Of a DNA stretch of 64,000 nucleotides, positions 58,107 through 64,000 are shown in pieces. Position 1 is the first letter of the stretch. Each line of letters opens with the position of its first letter. The notes below the pieces were generated by a model. That model worked only from the letters and a program-made list of their open reading frames with translations, was not told where the DNA came from and ran no database searches. Origin of the DNA: Plesiocystis pacifica SIR-1 (GTDB lineage Bacteria > Myxococcota_A > Polyangia > Nannocystales > Nannocystaceae). Made by a program: the position numbers and the translations under genes. Location: NCBI RefSeq assembly GCF_000170895.1, contig NZ_ABCS01000035.1, positions 1-64,000 of the forward strand, written 5' to 3'.

Positions 58107-60406
58107 GCGCGCCGCCCAAGTCCAGCCTGCGCAGCCGCTTCGCGCGTGCGCGCGGAAAGAACGTCGACCTCATCGCCCAAGGTCGCGCCCCCGGTCGCGG
58201 TTGGCTCGGCGGCGCGGGCTTGTTCACCAGCGGGCGCTGGTCGAAGGATGAGGACGAGGGCGCGGCCGAGGCCAGCCCCGAGCCCACGCCCGCGTCCTGC
58301 GAGGTCGCCGAGCCCCCGGCGGCCAAGAGCGGCGTCCGAGCCCGGGCCAAGAAGCCCGAGGGGCGCCCGAGCATGCCCTCGCTGCCGACCATGGCCAGCG
58401 ACCTGCGCTCGGTCCGGCGCCGCTCGGCGATCGTCGGCGGCCTGGTCATCACCGGCCTGCTCGGCATGGGCTACCGCGCCTGGGACATCGGCGTGCACCG
58501 CCACGCCGACTACGCCGCCCAGGGCAACCGCCAGCAGCTGCGCACCTATACCCTCGAGGCCAGCCGCGGCAACGTCGTCGATCGCAACCACATCTCCATG
58601 GCGGTCAACGATCGCCTCGATCGGATCGTCCTCAACCCCCGGCTGATCCGCGCCCACGACCGCGAGGACGAGGTGCTCGCCTTCTTGCTCGGGATGTACG
58701 GGCCGGACAAGGCCGACTACATCATCGGCGAGCTCGAGCGCGACAAGGCCTACCGGCGGCTGCGCCTGCCCGTCGACGACGACATGGTCGCGGCGATCCG
58801 CGAGGCCAAGCTCCCGGGCATCCGCCTCGAGCAAGAGCCCCACCGCGTCTACCCCCGGGGCTCCCTCGCCGCCCACGTGCTCGGCCGGGTCAACGCCCAG
58901 GGCCAGGGCAACCTCGGCGTCGAGCTGGGCATGAACGAGGACCTGGCCGGTCGCGCGGCCTCGAGCCCCGCCTACTACGCTGCCTTCGGCGGCAAGGGCA
59001 CCAAGCTGCTCGTCGACGGCCACCCGGACCACGGCGTGTCTCGGGGACGGACCGTGGTCCTGACCGTCGACTCGGCGATTCAGGCGATGGCCGAAGAGGA
59101 GATCGACGAGCTGGTCCGCAACTGGCACCCCGTCGGCGCCAGCGTGCTCGTCCTCGACCCCGAGACCGGCGACATCCTGGCGATGGTCAATCGGCCGACC
59201 TTCGACCCCAACCACCCGGTCGCCAGCGCCTCGCAGACTGTCAACCTCGCGGTCCAGCGCGCCTACGAGCCCGGCTCGACCCTCAAGGCGATCACCGTCG
59301 CCGCGGCCCTCGAGCAGGGCACGATCCGCCCGGACCAGACCTTCTTTTGCGAAGAAGGGCGCTGGCAGTACACGCCCCGCCACGCCATCCGCGACACCAA
59401 GCGCAAGGGCTGGCTCGACGTGACCGAGATCCTCGCGGTCTCGTCGAACATCTGCACCACCAAGATCTACGAGACCCTGGGCAAGGAGTCGCTGTACCGG
59501 TGGATCCGCCGCTTCCACTTTGGCGAGCGCCCCGAGGTCCAGCTGCCCGCGGTCAGCAAGGGCCTGGTCGCCGACTGGCACAAGTGGTCCGACATCCAGG
59601 CCGCCAACGTCAGCTTTGGCCAGGGCATGAGCGCCAGCCCCCTGCAGGTCGCGGCCGCGTTCTCGGCCCTGGCCAACGGGGGCATCTACAACACGCCGGC
59701 GATCGTCTCCCAGGTCATCGACGCCGACGGCCAGACCATCTGGGAGCGCAGCGCCGACGGGCCCGAGGGCGAGCGCATCGTCCGGCGGGCCACGGCCGAC
59801 ACCGTGCTCGAGATGCTCACCGCCGTGGTCCACACCCGCGACGGCACCGGCAAGAAGGCGCGCATCGACGGCTACGAGGTCGCGGGCAAGACCTCCACGG
59901 CCCAAAAGGCCAACCCCGAGGGCGGCTACTTCGAGGACCAGTACTACGCGAGCTTCGTCGGCGCCGTGCCGGCGGACGACCCCAAGCTGGTGATCCTCGT
60001 GTCCGTCGACAACCCCGAGGGCGGGCACTACGGCAACCAGGTCGCGGCGCCCACCTTCTCGCGCCTGGGCGGCCGGGCCCTCGCCTACCTCGGCGTCCCC
60101 CGGGACGACGAGAGCGGGGCGGTGCCCGAGACCATCGCCATCGCCGAGGACGCTCCGGAGCTCGTCGACGGCTTCCTCGCCGACGCCGACGTGCAGCCGC
60201 CCTTGCCGGGCAAGCGCGTGGTCGAGTTCACCACGGGGCTGCCGGACTTCACGGGCCTGACCCTGAGCCAGGCCATGGCCGAGGCCGAGAAGGCCCACGT
60301 GCACCTGCGCGCGACGGGCACGGGGCTGGCGGTGGGCCAGAGCGTGCCGCCGGGGCCGGTGCAGCCCGGGGTCGAGGTCGAGGTCCACTTCGAGGCGCTG
60401 CAGTAG
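58103..60406 (+). CDS. ftsI: Penicillin-binding protein 3-type transpeptidase (FtsI/Spo VD)
   Basis: Septal peptidoglycan transpeptidase of 767 residues. After a cytoplasmic Lys/Arg/Glu-rich tail of about 105 residues, unusually long, comes one membrane helix (AIVGGLVITGLLGMGY), then the dimerisation domain with SRGNVVDRN, and the transpeptidase domain with the three active-site motifs: SxxK in YEPGSTLKAI, SxN in VSSNICT, and KT(S)G-like AGKTSTAQK. The C-terminal ~65 residues (LPDFTGLTLSQAMAEAEKAHV) form one PASTA domain. Start is GTG 58103. Confidence 0.93.
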   Translation: MSAPPKSSLRSRFARARGKNVDLIAQGRAPGRGWLGGAGLFTSGRWSKDEDEGAAEASPEPTPASCEVAEPPAAKSGVRARAKKPEGRPSMPSLPTMASDLRSVRRRSAIVGGLVITGLLGMGYRAWDIGVHRHADYAAQGNRQQLRTYTLEASRGNVVDRNHISMAVNDRLDRIVLNPRLIRAHDREDEVLAFLLGMYGPDKADYIIGELERDKAYRRLRLPVDDDMVAAIREAKLPGIRLEQEPHRVYPRGSLAAHVLGRVNAQGQGNLGVELGMNEDLAGRAASSPAYYAAFGGKGTKLLVDGHPDHGVSRGRTVVLTVDSAIQAMAEEEIDELVRNWHPVGASVLVLDPETGDILAMVNRPTFDPNHPVASASQTVNLAVQRAYEPGSTLKAITVAAALEQGTIRPDQTFFCEEGRWQYTPRHAIRDTKRKGWLDVTEILAVSSNICTTKIYETLGKESLYRWIRRFHFGERPEVQLPAVSKGLVADWHKWSDIQAANVSFGQGMSASPLQVAAAFSALANGGIYNTPAIVSQVIDADGQTIWERSADGPEGERIVRRATADTVLEMLTAVVHTRDGTGKKARIDGYEVAGKTSTAQKANPEGGYFEDQYYASFVGAVPADDPKLVILVSVDNPEGGHYGNQVAAPTFSRLGGRALAYLGVPRDDESGAVPETIAIAEDAPELVDGFLADADVQPPLPGKRVVEFTTGLPDFTGLTLSQAMAEAEKAHVHLRATGTGLAVGQSVPPGPVQPGVEVEVHFEALQ

Positions 60407-60443
60407 GGCTGCGCCCGGGGCACGGAAGTTGCAAAATCGACTT

Positions 60444-60458
60444 GCGTGAACTTCACGC
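60444..60458. promoter_or_regulatory. Palindrome GCGTGAA-C-TTCACGC
   Basis: Perfect 15-base inverted repeat immediately upstream of the ATG at 60467. Candidate operator for the lipoprotein gene that follows; alternatively it lies in its 5' leader. Confidence 0.4.
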
Positions 60459-60466
60459 CAGATTCG

Positions 60467-61087
60467 ATGTCTGGGCTGTCCGTGCGCGATCGGTCGGCCC
60501 CGTGTAGCTGTCTGCTCGTCTTGCTCGTCTTGCCTGTCGCGCCGAGCGGATGCGACGAGGACACCCTCGGCAGAGGCGGCGAGTCGGCCTTTTTGCCCGA
60601 GAGCGCACCCGACGAGGATCACGCCGCCGTGGAGGCCTACGTCGCGGATATGGGCGAGGTGATGGATGTCGCAGGCGCCGTGTCCTACCGGCTCGGGGTG
60701 GAGGAGACGATGGGCGTCGTCGAGCCGCGCTACCTCGGCGAGTACGCGGTGGAGCTGCCGGACATGCCGATCCCGCGCCTGGGTCGCTTTGGGGTCGCGC
60801 TCAGCGAGACGCCCCCCGTCGCGAGCGAGCTCCAACACCGGGAGTTGGCCCGCGGCATAGATTGCTGCACACTCTCGCCGTGGGCGAGACCCTCATCGGA
60901 CCCGACGAGCTCGAGCTCGCCGTCTCGGGCCTCGCCGGCCTCGTCGGCGGGCTGCTCATGCCGGCGATCGGCGGGTGGATCCGCGTGCTCTTGCAGTGGA
61001 TCGAGTCCGACCGCTCGGGCCTGGGCAAGCAGCCGCGCCTGTCCGGCTGGCGCCTGGCCCAGGCGGTGTTCACCAGCATCGCGCTGA
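60467..61087 (+). CDS. Putative lipoprotein; coding frame doubtful in its last third
   Basis: From ATG 60467 (GTG 60446 also in frame) the product has a signal and lipobox APSGC, followed by an acidic exported-looking sequence up to about 60855. Beyond that point the frame becomes Ser/Pro/Arg-rich, characteristic of an off-frame reading of the next gene, although no stop occurs until 61087. Either the two genes truly overlap by about 200 bases, or a base has been lost or gained near 60800-60860: the adjacent frame has a TAG at 60858. No family recognised. Confidence 0.45.
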   Translation: MSGLSVRDRSAPCSCLLVLLVLPVAPSGCDEDTLGRGGESAFLPESAPDEDHAAVEAYVADMGEVMDVAGAVSYRLGVEETMGVVEPRYLGEYAVELPDMPIPRLGRFGVALSETPPVASELQHRELARGIDCCTLSPWARPSSDPTSSSSPSRASPASSAGCSCRRSAGGSACSCSGSSPTARAWASSRACPAGAWPRRCSPASR

Positions 61088-61275
61088 TGTTCTTCTTCGT
61101 CGCCCTCGGCCGGGCCGCGGGGGAGCTGCGCGAGGTCCGGGTCGAGGCGCCAGTGTTCGCGGCGATCGCCACGGGGGTCGTCGTCGGCGTGGTGTTCTGG
61201 GCGATCTACGCCATGGGCCTGCGCGCCCTCGAGGCCGACTACCAGCACGCCAAGCAGACCCGTCGGATTCGCTAG
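60880..61275 (+). CDS. Small integral membrane protein
   Basis: Protein of about 131 residues with three hydrophobic helices (LAGLVGGLLMPAIGGW, VFTSIALMFFFVAL, FAAIATGVVVGVVFWAIYAM) and basic loops. GTG 60880 is the best start; TTG 60862 is in frame upstream. It overlaps the doubtful end of the preceding lipoprotein frame. Not recognised. Confidence 0.6.
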   Translation: MGETLIGPDELELAVSGLAGLVGGLLMPAIGGWIRVLLQWIESDRSGLGKQPRLSGWRLAQAVFTSIALMFFFVALGRAAGELREVRVEAPVFAAIATGVVVGVVFWAIYAMGLRALEADYQHAKQTRRIR

Positions 61276-61335
61276 CGCGGCGACCGGTCGGAAGGCCGAG
61301 GGTCCAGCTCGTCCGCCTGGCGAGTCGGTCGCCGG

Positions 61336-61803
61336 TCAGCGCACCCGCGCGAGGGTCACGAGCACGCCCTGGGGGTCGACGCTCTGCCACTGCTCGAGGG
61401 CGTAGCACCCCCGCTCGAGCCAGTGCAGCGCCCGCGCCTGGCTCAGCTGCGCCACCTTGGACGGCCGCAGCTGCGCGCCCAGGAGGTGACGCAGGGGCCG
61501 GGCCCGGGGCTGGGCGAGCTCGATGATCAGCGCGCCGGGGCGCAGCAGCTCGACGCAGGCGCTCGGCGGGTCGGCGCGCTCGAGCCGGACGCCGAAGATC
61601 AGCGCGTCGAGCTGGGCGAGCTCGACGGCGGAGGCTCGCTCGCCGGATGCGGACGCCTCGCTCGTGAGCCGCGGCCACTGGGTCAGGGTGCGTCGTAGGG
61701 TCCTCGGCACGCGGCGACCGTGGACCCACGCGCCGACCTGCTGACCCTCGAGGCGAGCGGGCAGCCACTCGCGCAGGGGCGGGCAGGGCAGGTGGACGTC
61801 CAC
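61336..61803 (-). CDS. Conserved-looking hypothetical protein, 155 residues
   Basis: Soluble protein starting at GTG 61803, with a further in-frame GTG at 61824. Its middle (DALIFGVRLERA, then SACVELLRPGALIIELAQPRARPLRHLL) has alternating strands and helices reminiscent of the end of a Rossmann-like methyltransferase, but no SAM-binding motif is present. It is divergent from the PPDK-like gene with only 28 bases between starts, inside a perfect palindrome. Function unknown. Confidence 0.6.
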   Translation of the reverse strand: MDVHLPCPPLREWLPARLEGQQVGAWVHGRRVPRTLRRTLTQWPRLTSEASASGERASAVELAQLDALIFGVRLERADPPSACVELLRPGALIIELAQPRARPLRHLLGAQLRPSKVAQLSQARALHWLERGCYALEQWQSVDPQGVLVTLARVR

Positions 61804-61834
61804 GGCGGGAGTGTAGCGGTACACTCCCGCCGTG
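61801..61834. promoter_or_regulatory. 34-bp perfect palindrome covering both divergent start codons
   Basis: Arms CACGGCGGGAGTGTA (61801-61815) and TACACTCCCGCCGTG (61820-61834) are exact reverse complements around the spacer GCGG. The outermost CAC and GTG are the start codons of the leftward and rightward genes. It could be an operator, and each transcript could form a start-codon-masking hairpin if it begins upstream. Confidence 0.7.
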
Positions 61835-63829
61835 AGCTTCCAGATCGGCGAGGCCCCAGACCGGGAGGACCTGCACCGCTTCCCCAAGGTCGCGCGCCAG
61901 CACGAGCTGGCCGCGCGCGGGCTCCCGGTGCCTCCGGGCGTGGTCCTGGACCTGGCCCGAGCCCGGCAGCTGTTCGCGCCCACGGCCGACGCCGTCGAGG
62001 ACGGCGCGCGCAGTTGGGTCGAGGCGGTGTTCGCCGGCCAGGCCGAGGACGAGCGCCTGGGCACCCAGCTCATCGCGCGCAGCGCAGGCTCGCGGGAGGA
62101 CCAGGGCACGGCCAGCGGCGCGGGCCTGGGCATGTCGATCGCCGGGATCGGCAGCCTGCCCGAGCTCCACGCCGCGCTCTCGATGATCGAGGCCCACGGG
62201 CGCATGTCGGGCATGGGCGATCTGCTCGGCGAGCAGACCCTGATCTTGCTCCAGCGCGAGGTCCCCCGCCGGGCGCTCCTGGTCGTGGTCCGCGACGGCC
62301 TGTCCGGTCGCTTCTACGTCGAGGTCCACGGCCCCGAGGCCGGACCCGAGCCGCTCGCCGAGGGCCGCTCGCCGAGCTGGTCCGGGGCCCTCGACGAGTG
62401 GTCCGACGACAGCCGCGAGCTCGTCGAGGCCCTCGCCGACTCCGTCGCCGGGAGCGAGGCCGGGCCCCACGGGGTCGACCTCGAGATCGTGGTCGATCCC
62501 GCCGGCAACCCGTGGATCGTCCAGGCCCGACCCTTGACCGCGCCCTTGCACCCCGGCTGGCCCGCGTTCTTGGCCGCGCTCGAGGCCGAGGGTTCGCGAG
62601 AGCCCCTCGACGGCCGGCTGATCCTCGACGGTGAGCACAACCCCACGCCGCTCTCGCCCGCCCACGCCTGGGTGATGGAGCAGCTGCGCCGCGATCGGCC
62701 TGGCAAGTCCGGCGACCCGGCGATCCTCGCGGGCTGGCTCTACGTCCGCGCCCTGCCCCGGGAGCTCGGCAAGGATCCCTTCGCCTCGGACACGGCCATG
62801 GCCGCCCGAGAAGCGCTCGCGTGGCTGTCGGAGCAGGCCCTGCCCAAGGCCCGGGCGCAGCTCGAGGCCTTCGACGATCAGCTCGGCCACCGGCCGCCCC
62901 TGGGCGAGGCCCTCGACGCCGCGTGGGCGCTGTTCTTGACCATGATCGACAGCTACGTCGAGCACCTCGTGCCCGCCCGGCGAGCCGCCCTCGCGGCCCT
63001 CGGCCCGGCCGCGCTCGAACACAGCGGCGCGTCGACGGACCCCCTGACCCTGCGCGATCGCAACAACTTCCTCGACGTCCTCCCGGCGACCTGGGACGTC
63101 GCCAGCCCGAGCCTCGCCGAGCTGTTCACGGGTCCCGAGGTCGAGAAAGAGGCGGCCGCGGCGGGCCCGGCCCTCGACGGGGACGAGGACGAGGTCGCCG
63201 TCGCGCGCTTGCTCGGCGAGTGGGACGATCACCTGTTCGCCCTCGGCCTCGCGCCGCTGCGTCGGCTGTGGCTCTACGCCGCCGATCGCCTGCGCTTCGT
63301 TCAGCCCGAGCGCGTGTTCCTGCTGACCGGCGACGAGCTCGTCACCCTCGACACGGACCGCGCCGGCCTCGGTGACGCGCGGAGCTTCGACGAACTGCTC
63401 GACGCGCGCGCGCGGCGATGGACCGCCCACGCCGAGCTCGAGCCCCCGGCGCGCATCGTCGACGGCCTGCCCGTGCCCCACTCCCTCGGCGGGCAGCTGC
63501 GCGGCCTGGCGATCGGCGAGTCCTTCACCGGCGCCGTCGTCCAGCGCCGAGACCTCCGCGACCTGCTCAGCGACCCGCCGGCCTCGAACACCGTGCTGTG
63601 CATCCCCGCGCTCACGGCCCAGGCCGCCGTCGCCCTGCACCGCCTCGGCGTGCGGGCGGTGTGCACCGAGTACGGCGGGGCGTTGGCTCACGGCGCGCTG
63701 ATGGCCCGGGAGCTGGGCTTGTCTGCGCTGATCGGCTGCCGGGGGTGCACGCGCTTGACCGAAGGCCAGGCCGTCCGGGTCGACACGCGCGCGCGCAGGC
63801 TGATCCCGCTCGCGGGCAAAAGCTCTTGA
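61832..63829 (+). CDS. PEP-synthase/pyruvate-phosphate-dikinase-like protein
   Basis: Protein of 665 residues with PPDK-type organisation: an N-terminal nucleotide-binding part (FPKVARQHELAARGLPVPPGVVL, SAGSREDQGTASGAG, and DLEIVVDPAGNPWIVQARPL) and a C-terminal phosphohistidine domain with the swivelling His in CTEYGGALAHGALMARELGLSALIG. The large PEP/pyruvate-binding TIM barrel of true PEP synthase is absent; the middle (about 260-540) is helical. Such two-domain proteins phosphorylate varied substrates (as in the rifampin phosphotransferase family). Start is GTG 61832. Substrate unknown. Confidence 0.75.
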   Translation: MSFQIGEAPDREDLHRFPKVARQHELAARGLPVPPGVVLDLARARQLFAPTADAVEDGARSWVEAVFAGQAEDERLGTQLIARSAGSREDQGTASGAGLGMSIAGIGSLPELHAALSMIEAHGRMSGMGDLLGEQTLILLQREVPRRALLVVVRDGLSGRFYVEVHGPEAGPEPLAEGRSPSWSGALDEWSDDSRELVEALADSVAGSEAGPHGVDLEIVVDPAGNPWIVQARPLTAPLHPGWPAFLAALEAEGSREPLDGRLILDGEHNPTPLSPAHAWVMEQLRRDRPGKSGDPAILAGWLYVRALPRELGKDPFASDTAMAAREALAWLSEQALPKARAQLEAFDDQLGHRPPLGEALDAAWALFLTMIDSYVEHLVPARRAALAALGPAALEHSGASTDPLTLRDRNNFLDVLPATWDVASPSLAELFTGPEVEKEAAAAGPALDGDEDEVAVARLLGEWDDHLFALGLAPLRRLWLYAADRLRFVQPERVFLLTGDELVTLDTDRAGLGDARSFDELLDARARRWTAHAELEPPARIVDGLPVPHSLGGQLRGLAIGESFTGAVVQRRDLRDLLSDPPASNTVLCIPALTAQAAVALHRLGVRAVCTEYGGALAHGALMARELGLSALIGCRGCTRLTEGQAVRVDTRARRLIPLAGKSS

Positions 63830-63855
63830 TATCGCTGACTTTTTGCTTCTACCAT
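63826..63855 (+). promoter_or_regulatory. Possible promoter before the HU/IHF-type gene
   Basis: TTGATA (63826-63831) and TACCAT (63850-63855) are separated by 18 bases, a reasonable sigma70 match in an A/T-richer stretch directly after the previous stop codon. Confidence 0.4.
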
Positions 63856-63886
63856 GAGCACGATGCACGCGGGAGTGCCGTCGTGA
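63854..63886 (+). CDS. Possible ten-codon leader frame overlapping the HU/IHF start
   Basis: ATG AGC ... TCG TGA encodes a ten-residue peptide whose TGA overlaps the GTG start of the next gene. It would be a translational-coupling device only if transcription starts upstream of 63854, which the nearest promoter candidate does not support. Confidence 0.2.
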   Translation: MSTMHAGVPS

Positions 63887-64000
63887 CCAAGTCCGAGTTG
63901 ATCGAGCGCGTTGCGCAGGAGTCGGGGCTGACCAAGGGTCGGGCCGAGATGGTGGTCAACACGATCTTCGAGTCCATGACGCACGCCCTGGTGGCCGGCG
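63883..64000 (+). CDS. HU/IHF-family DNA-binding protein, 5' part only
   Basis: The first 39 codons of a histone-like protein, cut by the window edge. VTKSELIERVAQESGLTKGRAEMVVNTIF fits the helix-turn-helix dimerisation region at the N-terminus of HU and IHF subunits; MTKSEL and the ESMTHAL continuation are slightly nearer IHF-beta. Start is GTG 63883 with GGGAG about eight bases upstream. It would compact or bend DNA as a dimer. Confidence 0.85.
   Translation, partial: MTKSELIERVAQESGLTKGRAEMVVNTIFESMTHALVAG

Overview
The window reads as chromosomal DNA of a high-GC delta-proteobacterium (Myxococcota), most likely of the Nannocystineae type. The evidence is very strong G/C bias at third codon positions, many lipoproteins with a lipobox followed by Ser/Thr/Gly/Glu-rich stalks, a DUF1592/DUF1552 pair, an IgGFc-binding-like lipoprotein, frequent GTG/TTG starts, and large signalling proteins with decayed kinase domains. 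This is an inference from gene content; there is no rRNA or tRNA to confirm it.

Layout. 0-12.5 kb: lipoproteins, an ErpA-like/NUDIX pair, a secreted esterase, the DUF1592/DUF1552 pair, an alkaline-phosphatase-family hydrolase and a helical-repeat protein. 12.5-20 kb: truD, then a TonB operon (ExbB, ExbD, TonB with a Glu-Pro stalk, an outer-membrane receptor with an N-terminal TonB-C-like domain, and a lipoprotein). 20-31 kb: SppA-type protease, membrane proteins, a degenerate GGDEF protein, an AmpG-like permease, a GT-C-like membrane protein, an SLC13 anion transporter and an acetolactate-synthase-like ThDP enzyme. 31.2-36.6 kb: a soluble histidine kinase and a 1497-residue ATPase/repeat protein, probably one operon. 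50-64 kb: ychF, an AGCS transporter with a huge insertion, ribA with a motif-less Fic-like partner, a short rsmH-ftsL-ftsI cell-wall cluster, a PPDK/PEP-synthase-like protein, and the start of an HU/IHF-type gene cut by the window edge.

The most interesting region is 37.1-50.3 kb. A divergent pair (extended SDR/epimerase-like reductase plus a GNAT-type acyltransferase) faces a ten-gene operon: alpha-oxoamine synthase (serine-palmitoyltransferase-like), acyltransferase, FabZ-type dehydratase, ketosynthase, FabG-type ketoreductase, HMG-synthase of the beta-branching type, ECH1-like dehydratase, ECH2-like decarboxylase, a fused double enoyl-reductase-like SDR, and an acyl carrier protein of the HMGS-donor type. 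Every activity of a discrete fatty-acid synthase is present together with a complete beta-branching (HMGS) cassette, but there is no modular polyketide synthase. My reading is that this is a stand-alone synthase that makes a beta-methyl or iso-branched acyl-ACP and condenses it with an amino acid. The flanking reductase and acyltransferase would then turn the product into a ceramide-like lipid. The enzyme families are well supported by motifs; the product and the sphingolipid link are inference.

Long open frames antisense to GC-rich genes are common here and were left out as composition artefacts. No CRISPR array, insertion sequence, prophage, rRNA or convincing tRNA was seen.
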